DNA of 64,000 bases from Gracilibacillus ureilyticus (GTDB taxonomy: Bacteria; Bacillota; Bacilli; Bacillales; Amphibacillaceae), in NCBI RefSeq assembly GCF_900111195.1, contig NZ_FOGL01000015.1:40387-104386 (forward strand). Direction: 5' to 3'. This document shows, in pieces, positions 24,638-33,659 of the stretch (position 1 is the stretch's first letter; every line of letters starts with the position of its first letter). The notes beneath the pieces are model-generated. The model saw only the letters and a list, made by a program, of their open reading frames with translations, was not told the DNA's origin and did not search any database. A program made the translations under genes and the position numbers.

Positions 24638-25575
24638 TAATAATGCACCCATTTCTTTGAAAAGTGTGTTTGTAACCATGTGATAAAAAATAAAGTGATG
24701 AACAGCATAACAGCAACTGAGGATGCGTATCCAGCTTCAAAAAATTGAAACCCAAATTGGTATAAGTAATAGATCAGCATGTTCGTACTATCTGCTGGCC
24801 CACCTTGAGTCATCATATAGATTTGGTCAAAGTCTTGAAAGGAGGCGATTATTGCCACAATCATGACAAATAATAGACTTGGTGATAGTAAAGGTAGTGT
24901 AATCTTAAAGAAGATCTGTCTTTCATTTGCACCGTCTGTTCGTGCTGCTTCGTAAAAATCATTTGGAATATTTTGCAATCCTGCAATCAAGATAATCGTG
25001 TAATATCCAACTACTTTCCAAATTTTCATGATGATAATTGCCGCCATAGCCCAACCGGATTGCGTTAACCATGGTACCTGGTCGATTCCGAACAAGCCCA
25101 AAAACCAGTTGATGAGGCCAAAATGTTGATCAAACATCCAAATCCAAACAACACTTACTGCTACCATTGGTGTAATGTAGGGTAAGAAAATTAACCCTTT
25201 CAGAAAATTAATTCCTCGTATTTTCTTATCCAGCATTGTTGCGAGTAGTGTAGCTAGTATTACTGTAATCGTTACCGAGATAAAACCGTAAATAAGGGTA
25301 TTACCAACCACTTGCCAAAAAGTCTTGTCAGTGAATAATCTTATGTAGTTATCGAAACCTTTCCAACTGAAGCTGCTCGAGATTAAATTCCAATCTGTTA
25401 AGCTTAGGAAAAAAGACATTAATAATGGGAGTAGCACAAATATAACTAAGAATGACATGGCAGGTAAGATGAACAGATATGGTATAAATTTTTCCATCAC
25501 ATTAGGTTTTAATTTACTTTTACTAGTTACTAGTGCTTTTTTTTTAGGTATCCTTTGGCTATTCTCCATTTTCAA
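24637..25575 (-). CDS. sugar-type ABC transporter permease (UgpA/MalF type)
   Basis: This 312-residue protein has a positively charged N-terminus, six helices, and the EAA loop YEAARTDGANERQIFFKITLP near residue 215. That loop contacts the ATPase in MalF/UgpA-type permeases. It is the promoter-proximal gene of a five-gene operon (permease, permease, binding protein, ComB-like phosphatase, phosphodiesterase) and is divergent from a LysR regulator. Its start is preceded by AGAGGGGG. The 156-base divergent region contains a perfect 23-base palindrome likely to be the regulator's site. Confidence 0.88.
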   Translation of the reverse strand: MKMENSQRIPKKKALVTSKSKLKPNVMEKFIPYLFILPAMSFLVIFVLLPLLMSFFLSLTDWNLISSSFSWKGFDNYIRLFTDKTFWQVVGNTLIYGFISVTITVILATLLATMLDKKIRGINFLKGLIFLPYITPMVAVSVVWIWMFDQHFGLINWFLGLFGIDQVPWLTQSGWAMAAIIIMKIWKVVGYYTIILIAGLQNIPNDFYEAARTDGANERQIFFKITLPLLSPSLLFVMIVAIIASFQDFDQIYMMTQGGPADSTNMLIYYLYQFGFQFFEAGYASSVAVMLFITLFFITWLQTHFSKKWVHY

Positions 25576-25692
25576 ATTTCCCCCTCTCTTATTATGTTTT
25601 TTCTTACTACACTAACTCTATCAATCCATTGTTGAGGGAAAATTAACTAGTTGTTAACAATACATTAAATATCATTTCATAATTTCTTGTTA

Positions 25693-25715
25693 TTCTATAG
25701 ATAATATCTATAGAA
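25693..25715. promoter_or_regulatory. palindromic LysR operator candidate
   Basis: TTCTATAGAT (25693-25702) and ATCTATAGAA (25706-25715) form a perfect 10-bp inverted repeat with a 3-base centre. They lie just before the LysR ribosome site and in the divergent region facing the ABC operon. LysR proteins typically bind such interrupted palindromes and repress their own gene from them. Confidence 0.6.
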
Positions 25716-25731
25716 ACAGGAGTTGATCCGA

Positions 25732-26631
25732 ATGAATATTCAGCAATTGAAGATATTGGTATTAATAGAGAAACATAAAAGGCTGACAACTGTTGCACAG
25801 ATCTTAAAGATTAAGCAGCCAACCGTTTCTTTTCATATGAAAAAATTGGAGGAAGTAACAAGTGTAACTCTATTTCATCAGCATTCCGGAGGGGTATTTC
25901 TAACAGATGCTGGAAAAACATTATATCGTTATGCCAGACGGATTGTGATGTGGTTAGAAGAAGCCGGTGAGCAAATGTACGATTATCGGGAGAATAGCAG
26001 GGGGTCTGTAAAAATTGGCGCAAGTAATACAGCGGCGACCTATTATTTGGTTGATTTATTAGCAGGATTACACGAAAAATATCCAAATGTACATATAAAA
26101 ACAATTGTGAAAAATACCCCTATTATCTTACACCAATTAAAAAACTATGAATTGGATTTTGGACTTGTTGCTGATCGTAACATTACAGATCCTGATATAA
26201 TAGTGAAGCCGTTAATAGAAGATGAATTGGGACTAGTTATGCCGATTGGACATCCATTGGCTCACCATAAATTGATAAATAAGGAAATTTTTAAGTATCA
26301 GAATTGGATTTTAAGAGAGAAAGACTCTTCTTCCAGAATAATGATAGATGAATGGGCAGTTGAGCAAGATATCGAATTGAAAGCTTTTCTTGAATTAGGC
26401 GCAACAGAAGCAATTAAAAAAGCAGTTCAGTCCAATATAGGTATATCTATACTCTCGCGCTTGTCAGTTAAGGATGAGATAGATAACAAGAAACTTGTTT
26501 ATAAAGAGTTAAATTCTTCTATATTAAAACGTAACATTTTTATAGTATATAATCGTCACCATCAAATAACACCAATTGTTAAGTTGTTAGTGGATTATTT
26601 TCAGAATGAGCCAGAGGGGCAGGGACTGTGA
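25732..26631 (+). CDS. LysR family transcriptional regulator
   Basis: The 299-residue protein starts with the LysR helix-turn-helix (MNIQQLKILVLIEKHKRLTT, then QPTVSFHMKKLEEVT near residue 27). An effector-binding domain of the periplasmic-binding fold follows from about residue 90. The AGGAG before the ATG at 25732 sets the start; the TTG at 25723 is closer than usual to that site. It is divergent from the ABC/phosphatase operon and is the obvious regulator of it, probably responding to the imported compound. Confidence 0.87.
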   Translation: MNIQQLKILVLIEKHKRLTTVAQILKIKQPTVSFHMKKLEEVTSVTLFHQHSGGVFLTDAGKTLYRYARRIVMWLEEAGEQMYDYRENSRGSVKIGASNTAATYYLVDLLAGLHEKYPNVHIKTIVKNTPIILHQLKNYELDFGLVADRNITDPDIIVKPLIEDELGLVMPIGHPLAHHKLINKEIFKYQNWILREKDSSSRIMIDEWAVEQDIELKAFLELGATEAIKKAVQSNIGISILSRLSVKDEIDNKKLVYKELNSSILKRNIFIVYNRHHQITPIVKLLVDYFQNEPEGQGL

Positions 26632-26680
26632 TAGTTTACTCCTATGCTGGAAAAAGAATTGTCTGCTGCCCCCCTCTAAT

Positions 26681-26740
26681 AAAGAAAATTCACTTAATTG
26701 GTTGTATAATTGTTATACAGCTAATAGGTGAATTTCTTTT
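26681..26740. terminator. long bidirectional terminator
   Basis: AAAGAAAATTCAC at 26681-26693 pairs with GTGAATTTCTTT (26729-26740) with one bulge, and the inner part GGTTGTATAA/TTATACAGC extends the stem. It lies between the convergent LysR and ywbE genes. Confidence 0.75.
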
Positions 26741-26770
26741 CAGATATATTTGGTTGATGGTAGGCTTTTA

Positions 26771-26965
26771 CTAGTCTTCGATTTCTTTTACTCTGCCTAC
26801 TATCCCACTCTCTAGTCTTACTTTAATACCATGAGGATGTGTGGCGGATTTGGTAAGTATTTTTAATACATGACCTTCTGTTAATTTCCCGGACCGTTGA
26901 TCCTGCTTTTGAACCACTTGCACTTTTGCGCCTATTTTAATGTTTTTTCTTTCTGTTCCTGTCAT
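26771..26965 (-). CDS. ywbE: YwbE family protein
   Basis: The 64-residue protein is the complete YwbE family domain: an N-terminal MTGTERKNIKIGAKVQVVQK, a QRSGKLTEGHV motif, and SATHPHGIKVRLESGIVGRV, an SH3-like small barrel of unknown function. GGAG eight bases before the ATG at 26965 supports this start; the open frame extends further but without a ribosome site. It is monocistronic, with a perfect ATGAGGT/ACCTCAT palindrome about 60 bases upstream. Confidence 0.85.
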   Translation of the reverse strand: MTGTERKNIKIGAKVQVVQKQDQRSGKLTEGHVLKILTKSATHPHGIKVRLESGIVGRVKEIED

Positions 26966-27330
26966 GATGATACTCCTTCGCTTTTTGTCTATTATATCAG
27001 ATCTTCCATTCTGCATATAGGGATGAGGTTGACCTCATGAAACTAAAATTAATGCTCCGCCACATGGAATGATCTTATTTCATTAATCGCTTTAACTTCT
27101 CTCAAGAAAGTGATACTTAAACCGGAGTGTATACACTGCAATGTAAACCTTGATCTCGATGTAATTGTAACAATGTTCCACGTTTTAAAAAAGGAGGAAC
27201 AATTGCCAAGAGAGCTGCCTGGCGCTATTAGCATTTCTTTCATATAGAGTAGAATATTTTGAAGTAAAAAAAGAACTGTCTTCGTCATATTGATGAGCTG
27301 ATTCTGATAAGGTAATAGGGCTTATTAGTA
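26966..27330. other. 365-base gap without a supported gene
   Basis: The region between ywbE and the glycoside hydrolase contains a 79-codon - strand frame (27049-27288) without a ribosome site or known motif. Parts of other frames look weakly coding, so an old pseudogene is possible. The promoter of ywbE must lie near 26970-27040. Confidence 0.35.
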
Positions 27331-28869
27331 TTATTTCTTACTGCTCATAACAACAAGACGACTTAATTCCTCCGAACATGCAACTTTTATTCCGTCAACA
27401 TAAACGGCTAAACCTGTCCCCATATTGTACTGAAGGCCGAACTTATCATAGATGATGGTGATTTCTTTATCCTGAAAAGACAAACGGTCTAAACAGAAAT
27501 ATTCCCATTCTTCAGGAACAAGTGGATTCACCTCAAAGCTGCCATCTTCTTTTATACGAAATCCGATAAGTCCGGTAATGATTAAGTCATTAAAGGTGGA
27601 ATGGTTGTAATCCTTCCCACGTTCACGGCCTCCTTTGTTTTTAGGCCAATTCCATTCCTCTAATATCCTTCTGGACAGCCATTCACCTGTAAAAGGGTCA
27701 ATATTTTCATCCAACCAGGATACCGACTTTCCGTCAGCGTTTGTGCGGTAATGACATTTCGCATAAGTGCTTAATATGTTCCAGTAATCTTCATTGTTAA
27801 TCACTTGCTGTTCGTAATCGTTTAATACGTTTGCCATTGCTGTTAACGTCTGAGATGTGGCAAATGGCCAGGACGGTCCATTCCATAGACATTCATGTTC
27901 ATAGGAAAACATGAATCGAGAATGACGTTGTTCTGCAGTTGTGGGACCATAAGGAGCATAGAAACCTTCCGTATCCATTAATTGCGACCAAGCTTGCTCG
28001 TACCCGGAGTCTGGAAGGTGGAAAGCCCAAGGGATAAATCCAAGTTGTTCCCGTACGTTATACGTTGGGTCCATCTTTTGAAAATCCCAATTTTTCACTA
28101 TGTCATTTGCGTTTTTCAGCGGGATGACCTTGAAGAACTGTGCCTGCTCATCCCACAGATGCTGTTGGACAAGTTGTTTTAACTGATTTGCCTTTTCCTT
28201 AAACCTTTTGTTCACCTCATCCTTTCCTGCAAGAAGTGCAATATTAGCAATTGCCATGGCATCGGCGTACATATACGAATTCAGAGTTGGTCTTAGACCG
28301 GATCCGCTAATGGAAATCTCCATCGCATCGCGGTCGTCAATGGACCAGAATAAGCCACTTTCGTTCCGATTACTTTTTTCCAAAATTGTGTAGTTGTCGA
28401 TCATTTCTGGCAGTAAATCAATTGCTAGCTGGAAATCGCCATCTACTTTACAGTAATTCCAAACAGCGTCGGCTAACCAGCAGCTATAAGAGCGGAGATT
28501 TCCGTCTCCTCTAAACCAAAACAAAATATAATCCTTTAAAAAGTTTTGCCTGTTTCGCATCCAGCGACCTTCATTTAAATGATGCCCTGCAGCACAGTTG
28601 ATCGTGTTATGCTTACCTGCCCAGGATACGGAAGGATGAAACTCCGTAATCACGAATCCGTCAGAAGTTAGCTTAATATGTTTTCGATACACCCACCAGC
28701 GAAAATAATAAGTCTCTTCCAGGTGAGGATCAGGACAATGGAATAGAGGAATCTGATCACGGATCCAGTCCCAGGCTGTGGCATTATCCACATGCTGGAT
28801 AACCGTTTCTTCGTCATGCCTGTTAAACTTCTCAAAATATTTTTTAAAAGTTTCTGGAGTTAGCAACAT
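27331..28869 (-). CDS. (alpha/alpha)6-barrel glycoside hydrolase (MGH1/GH63-like)
   Basis: The 512-residue protein has tryptophan-rich motifs of the GH37/GH63/MGH1 clan: DGNLRSYSCWLADAVWNYC near residue 125, NSYMYADAMAIANIALLAG near 202, YEHECLWNGPSWPFAT near 330, and a C-terminal beta segment. It contains acidic residues in the usual catalytic places (Asp around 137 and Glu around 430), although I cannot assign them firmly. No signal peptide is present, so it acts inside the cell on an imported glycoside. It is divergent from an AraC regulator. The ribosome site is GGTGGAG. Confidence 0.75.
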   Translation of the reverse strand: MLLTPETFKKYFEKFNRHDEETVIQHVDNATAWDWIRDQIPLFHCPDPHLEETYYFRWWVYRKHIKLTSDGFVITEFHPSVSWAGKHNTINCAAGHHLNEGRWMRNRQNFLKDYILFWFRGDGNLRSYSCWLADAVWNYCKVDGDFQLAIDLLPEMIDNYTILEKSNRNESGLFWSIDDRDAMEISISGSGLRPTLNSYMYADAMAIANIALLAGKDEVNKRFKEKANQLKQLVQQHLWDEQAQFFKVIPLKNANDIVKNWDFQKMDPTYNVREQLGFIPWAFHLPDSGYEQAWSQLMDTEGFYAPYGPTTAEQRHSRFMFSYEHECLWNGPSWPFATSQTLTAMANVLNDYEQQVINNEDYWNILSTYAKCHYRTNADGKSVSWLDENIDPFTGEWLSRRILEEWNWPKNKGGRERGKDYNHSTFNDLIITGLIGFRIKEDGSFEVNPLVPEEWEYFCLDRLSFQDKEITIIYDKFGLQYNMGTGLAVYVDGIKVACSEELSRLVVMSSKK

Positions 28870-29040
28870 GATATAATCTCCACCTTTCTATGAATTCTAT
28901 CAACATAAAAACATCAAAATAATAACCTTACAAAATAGTATTATAACGTTTATAATAAGTAGATAATATAAGTGAATCCAACCTAATTATTATAAAATTT
29001 CACACTATCATATTAGGACAGAGAGGAATGATCTAAATCA

Positions 29041-29905
29041 GTGCAACTAATACCTTTCCATCTTATCACCACCGTTGCCTTATTATTTGGAATGCGGCAA
29101 AGTGTTCTACTCACCGGGAGAACAGCATCCGGATCGTAATCGTATTGGTGTCTTCGATTTGCTGGTAGTTGAAAGCGGTAAACTTTATATAGGAGAAGAA
29201 GGTCATCACTGGGAGGTTTCTTCGGGCCAAATACTCATATTGTGCCCGGATAAGTATCATTATGCAGTAAAACCGTGTGATGAAGAGACTTGTTTTTATT
29301 GGCTGCATTTTAAAGAGGCATACAGGCCGGAGGAGGGCGACACTCGATCCTCTGTTTCCAATTTCAGAGAAAAGGCCAAGTTGAGCAGAACAGATTCCTA
29401 TCACATGATGCTACCTAAATACGAGTACCTGAATGAAGCAGTGCAGGTATACGCTTTAATACAACGATTAATAAGACTTTCTACCGAACACCGAAGTCAG
29501 GCGTTCTGGCAGGAACAACAATTGTTTGTCGATTTGCTGAAAATTATAGAAAATAAGCAAGAATTAGAAGTTCTTTCGCCTTCCTTACAGCTTGCAGAGA
29601 TGACGGAGGCGTATATCAAAAGACACTATCGTTCACGAATAAGTAACAGAGATTTATCCGAGGCTTTGCATTTTCACTCAAACTATATCACACGGTGTAT
29701 GCAGGAAGTTTTTCATTGTACTCCAATGGCCTACCTTCATCAATATCGACTGGACCAAGCCAAACTTCTTTTGGTTAAGACAGATTGGACGGTCACTCGT
29801 ATTGCAGAGTATGTCGGATTTCAACACTCGCCGTATTTTTCGAGTTGCTTTAAGAAGCAAGAAGGAATCTCGCCAATGCAGTTTCGGAAGCAGTATGTAA
29901 AGTGA
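29041..29905 (+). pseudogene. AraC family regulator with an early frameshift
   Basis: The main frame encodes a cupin-like sensing domain (RIGVFDLLVVESGKLYIG) and a C-terminal AraC double helix-turn-helix (ISNRDLSEALHFHSNYITRC and WTVTRIAEYVGFQHSPYFSS). It is open only from 29051 and has no good start. A GTG at 29041 starts VQLIPFHLIT in another frame. Removing one base near 29070 joins it as IPFHLITPLPYYLECG, the usual N-terminus of this AraC subgroup. Either the gene is disrupted at codon 10 or an internal TTG (29075) is used. It is divergent from the glycoside hydrolase and was probably its regulator. Confidence 0.7.
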
Positions 29906-30153
29906 AAAAAGTTTAAGACTAAAATTTATAAGTAATTATCTGACCATATCAACAGGGATTTATCAAATAATAAGTGCAGAATTTTACCGGTATTAGGCAT
30001 ATTCAATTTGATACAGGCTCCCTTATATAGAATTTTCATTTTTAGGTATATTTGTAATTTAAGTTAAAAATATGTATAGTGGTTTAGTGATGAATTTCAA
30101 TTAAAGAGATTTAGTCTCATTTTATATTAATAAGAGGGGAAAGGAGAGGTGTT

Positions 30154-31164
30154 GTGCGAAATTTTAAATTGTTTCTTATTCTATTACTGGGAATTACATT
30201 TTTTCTGTCCGCTTGTTCAAATGAGTCACAGAACCATGTGAAAACAGATGATGAAAAAGAAATGGATGAAACAGAAGAAAACAAAACTAATGATGAAGAG
30301 GAGTCTCATACAGAGGACAAACAAAATGCTCCATCCGTACATATTGAAATGGAAGGCCAGGTAACATACGAGGATCATACTTTAACGGTAGAAGGAAAAA
30401 CAAATTTACTTCCCGATTCGAATGTTTTTGTTTATCCTCAAGCTTTCGGTGGGGTCAGTTTTATCGGTGTTTCGGGTTCTGCAATTGTAGAGCAGGATGG
30501 AACATTTGTGTATGAAACGAAGGTGCCGGAAGAATATAATTATGGTTTATTTGTAAATATTCGCTTTAGACCCGAGGATTCGATTAATGATTCTGCTAAA
30601 GAATTCTACGGAGAATATGGGGAGAATCTAGAAGGCCCTATGATAAGCTTGTATGAAAGTGATGAAAAAGTAAGAAAGCAAGCGTTAACGGAAGTTTATT
30701 TACCTGTTAAAAATGGTGAAGCAATTACAAAAGAAATTGAAACACCTGAATGGCAGGTACCTGATGACTATGGCGATCCTAACGTGAGAATGGATGCAAA
30801 TGTTACATATGATGATCAATTGATATATATTAAAGGTGAAAGTAATTTGCTGGAGGGTAGTGAATTAATGTTGACACTCCTAAGTCCGGAAGGGAGTCTA
30901 ACAGGAGTAAACGGATGGGCAAGCGTTAAACCGGACGGGAGTTTTTTTACCGTTTTAGACAGAGATTCTTATGAGGAAGAACTTGATAGTCATAAGTTTA
31001 GGTTGATTTTTGCACCTTCGAAATACTCATGGGAAACCATCCGTAACAACTATGGCGATAGTGGAGAAAAAATAACAGGAGAGCATGTAAAAGAAAAGCT
31101 GAATGATCAAGAAGCCGAACTGCTTATCGATATAGGAGGAGAAAAAGCGAATACTGAAGAGTGA
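30154..31164 (+). CDS. lipoprotein with two related domains
   Basis: The 336-residue protein starts at a GTG behind GGAGAGG. A lipoprotein signal (ITFFLSACSNES, lipobox LSAC) is followed by an acidic linker of about 40 residues. Two similar domains then begin at about residue 68 (VTYEDHTLTVEGKTNLLPDS) and residue 214 (VTYDDQLIYIKGESNLLEGS), so the protein arose by internal duplication. It is probably anchored on the outer face of the membrane. Function unknown. The next gene follows on the same strand, but its real start is 100 bases downstream. Confidence 0.75.
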   Translation: MRNFKLFLILLLGITFFLSACSNESQNHVKTDDEKEMDETEENKTNDEEESHTEDKQNAPSVHIEMEGQVTYEDHTLTVEGKTNLLPDSNVFVYPQAFGGVSFIGVSGSAIVEQDGTFVYETKVPEEYNYGLFVNIRFRPEDSINDSAKEFYGEYGENLEGPMISLYESDEKVRKQALTEVYLPVKNGEAITKEIETPEWQVPDDYGDPNVRMDANVTYDDQLIYIKGESNLLEGSELMLTLLSPEGSLTGVNGWASVKPDGSFFTVLDRDSYEEELDSHKFRLIFAPSKYSWETIRNNYGDSGEKITGEHVKEKLNDQEAELLIDIGGEKANTEE

Positions 31165-31262
31165 TTGGGCTGTGTATTAGTTATTCATTGTCTCTGCATG
31201 TAATAGATGGCGTGATAATTGGCGTTGTTTATCCATATGCTTTTGAAGCAGGAGGGTACTAT

Positions 31263-32447
31263 ATGATCAAATTAACGAACCGCCAGGCACGGCAATTCTT
31301 ATTGTTAAAACAAGGACTTCTGGGCGAATATAAATTTGCAGAAAAGCAGGGTGTATTAGATTTTGTTCGGCAGGCTGGATGTATTCAATTTGATCCCATA
31401 GATGTTTGCGGAAAAAATGCTGAACTTGTGCTACAGTCACGAATGAACGGGTTTTCCAAGAAACTGCTTGATGAGTTGCTGTACATAGATAGAAAGTTGG
31501 TTGATTATCCGGATAAGAACCTTGCGATTATACCTGTCGAGGACTGGCCGTATTTTGAAAGATACAGGGAGGTTGCCCGGCAACATGCAGAAAATTATCC
31601 TGAAATGCAGGCATTAACAGAAGAAGTTCATACGCTTATTCAACAGCGGGGTGCCCTGAGTTCAAAAGATATAAAAATGGATGGGGATTTCTCATGGCAA
31701 TCAGCCATTCACTGGAGTGGTGGCAACAACTCATCTCGTTCGGTATTGGAGCAAATGTATTCAACAGGCGAATTGATTATTCATCATAAAGAAGGCACGC
31801 GTAAATACTACGATATCGCCGAGAAATATATACCGCCGCATTTGCTAAATGTGCCGGATCCACTGCCAGATCAGCTTGACCATCACAAGTGGCGCGTACT
31901 CCGCCGAATTGGTGCGGTTGGCCTTTTATGGAACCGCGCATCCCATGCCTGGTTGAACATATGGGGACTGAAATCGGAGCAGCGTAAAGAGGTTTTTCGC
32001 CAGCTACTGGACGAAGCTCGGATTACAGCTGTCTCCGTGGAAGAAATAAAGGATATGCTTTACTGCTGTGCGGAGGATTTGCCACTAATAGAAACGGTCC
32101 TGCAAAATCCGACTTGGGAATGTCGCTGCGAATTAATCGCTCCATTGGATAATTTAATTTGGGACAGAAAGCTAATCAACGAACTATTTGGCTTTGATTA
32201 TACATGGGAGATATATACACCAGCATCCAAACGACAATATGGCCATTATGTGTTGCCACTATTATTCGGAGAAACCTTCATCGGGCGAGTCGAGGTAATT
32301 GCAGAGAGAAAGGCGAAGAGACTTGTTGTTAAGAACATCTGGTATGAGAAAGGTGTGAAGCAAACCAAACAATTGCAAACAGCCTTGGACAATTGCTTCA
32401 AAAAGTTTGCGATTTTTAATAGCTGTGAAACGATCGTTGTTGATTGA
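31263..32447 (+). CDS. winged-helix DNA glycosylase of the YcaQ/AlkX family
   Basis: The 394-residue protein has the HTH_42 organisation of YcaQ/AZL-type proteins: an N-terminal IKLTNRQARQFLLLKQGLLG, VRQAGCIQFDPIDVCGKNAELVLQSR near residue 37, and a C-terminal LIAPLDNLIWDRKLINELFGFDYTWEIYTP, the strongest family signature. YcaQ-type enzymes unhook interstrand DNA crosslinks by cleaving alkylated bases. GGAGGG six bases before the ATG at 31263 defines the start; the frame extends upstream without a ribosome site. Confidence 0.85.
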   Translation: MIKLTNRQARQFLLLKQGLLGEYKFAEKQGVLDFVRQAGCIQFDPIDVCGKNAELVLQSRMNGFSKKLLDELLYIDRKLVDYPDKNLAIIPVEDWPYFERYREVARQHAENYPEMQALTEEVHTLIQQRGALSSKDIKMDGDFSWQSAIHWSGGNNSSRSVLEQMYSTGELIIHHKEGTRKYYDIAEKYIPPHLLNVPDPLPDQLDHHKWRVLRRIGAVGLLWNRASHAWLNIWGLKSEQRKEVFRQLLDEARITAVSVEEIKDMLYCCAEDLPLIETVLQNPTWECRCELIAPLDNLIWDRKLINELFGFDYTWEIYTPASKRQYGHYVLPLLFGETFIGRVEVIAERKAKRLVVKNIWYEKGVKQTKQLQTALDNCFKKFAIFNSCETIVVD

Positions 32448-32594
32448 AATTTTTTGAAAGAAAGCTTATCCCATCTATATTAAGCGATAAGGCTATGTTA
32501 TTTAAGAATAACAAAGGTATAGAATACGATATATTTACTATTTTCGCTTGACATTTTTTTCCTAAAACTATACAGTGAATATAACTTAATATAT

Positions 32595-32677
32595 GCACTA
32601 GGGGTGTTATTTAACTGAGATGAGTATTCCTCAAACCCTTTGAACCTGAACTAGTTAAAACTAGCGTAGGAAAGTGT
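32595..32677 (+). promoter_or_regulatory. TPP (thi-box) riboswitch
   Basis: The sequence contains the conserved thi-box elements in order: GCACTAGGGGTG, ACTGAGATGAG, CCCTTTGAACCTGAACTAG and CTAGCGTAGGAAAGTG. P1 forms between CACT (32596-32599) and AGTG (32673-32676). A terminator follows 60 bases downstream, so thiamine pyrophosphate should switch off the SDR and monooxygenase genes behind it. Confidence 0.93.
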
Positions 32678-32738
32678 AAACGTTATTACATACTTAAGGA
32701 ACGATTGTGCCTTATTTTCATATGTAGTTATTTGTTTT

Positions 32739-32777
32739 ACGCAACTTTCCAGGGGGAAGGTTGCGTATTTTTTTTTA
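32739..32777 (+). terminator. riboswitch-linked terminator
   Basis: ACGCAACTTTCC (32739-32750) pairs with GGAAGGTTGCGT (32755-32766), followed by A and a run of about ten T. Placed between the TPP aptamer and the SDR ribosome site, it is the probable expression platform. Confidence 0.85.
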
Positions 32778-32830
32778 TCTATCAGTTTATTATTTGGTTT
32801 CAACAAAATTTAAAATATAGGAGTTTTATT

Positions 32831-33586
32831 ATGATGACTAGAACAGTATTAGTAACAGGTAGTAGTAAAGGTTTAGGAGCAACTATTGCAAAGACATTGG
32901 CAGAACAAGGATTTCAAGTGGTAATCAATTACTTTAAAAGCAAAGATGCTGCTGAGAAGCTTGTTTCTGAGATTGGGGAAGAGAATGCTATTGCCATTCA
33001 GGCTGATGTAAGAAATCGTAAGGAAGTAGATACAATGATAAAAAAAGCAACGGAATATTTTGGCCAAATAGATGTTGTAGTGAACAATGCATTAGTAGAC
33101 TTCAAATTTGATCCAAACAAACAGAAAAGCTTCACAGAACTTACTTGGGATGATTATCAAAAGCAACTAGATGGTACTTTAAAAGCAGCATTTAATGTTG
33201 TACAAAGCGTTATACCTCAATTTATTGAACGACAAAATGGAAGTATCATAAGTATAGGTACTAATCTATATCAAAATCCTGTTGTACCTTACCACGAATA
33301 TACAACAGCTAAAGCTGGATTAATAGGTTTTACACGTAATATCGCTTCAGAATTAGGACAATATGGTATAAAAGCGAATGTAGTATCAGGTGGGTTATTA
33401 AAAACGACTGACGCCAGTGCTGTTACAACAAAAGATGTTTTCGATTTAATTGCTCAATCAACTCCATTGAAGAAGGTGACAACTCCTCAAGATGTAGCCA
33501 ATATGGTCGCTTTTCTAGCTTCGGAAAACGCAGGCGGCATTACAGGTCAAAATTTTACCGTAGATGGCGGCTTGACAATGAACTAA
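32831..33586 (+). CDS. SDR family oxidoreductase under TPP riboswitch control
   Basis: The 251-residue protein has the short-chain dehydrogenase motifs: the cofactor loop TGSSKGLGA near residue 10, NNAL near 90, the catalytic Tyr-x-x-x-Lys in YTTAKAG near 158, and a FabG-like C-terminus GGITGQNFTVDGG. AGGAG seven bases before the ATG at 32831 fixes the start, far downstream of the open frame's first codon. It is the first gene behind a TPP riboswitch and is followed by a flavin monooxygenase on the same strand. Family similarity to FabG does not fit a fatty acid role in this context. A role in handling a thiamine-related alcohol or ketone is inference. Confidence 0.85.
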   Translation: MMTRTVLVTGSSKGLGATIAKTLAEQGFQVVINYFKSKDAAEKLVSEIGEENAIAIQADVRNRKEVDTMIKKATEYFGQIDVVVNNALVDFKFDPNKQKSFTELTWDDYQKQLDGTLKAAFNVVQSVIPQFIERQNGSIISIGTNLYQNPVVPYHEYTTAKAGLIGFTRNIASELGQYGIKANVVSGGLLKTTDASAVTTKDVFDLIAQSTPLKKVTTPQDVANMVAFLASENAGGITGQNFTVDGGLTMN

Positions 33587-33659
33587 CCGCTTAAATTTAA
33601 TTAGTTCAAAAAAGAGTATAACAGACGAGTAATAATGATGGATGTTGAGGTGTAAGCAA

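Noticed and set aside
27024-27039. ATGAGGTTGACCTCAT palindrome upstream of ywbE
   Set aside because: A perfect but short palindrome with no regulator nearby and no second copy seen in the window. Insufficient for an operator call.
27049-27288. 79-codon - strand frame
   Set aside because: No ribosome site, no recognisable motif and inconsistent composition. Treated as part of a gap.
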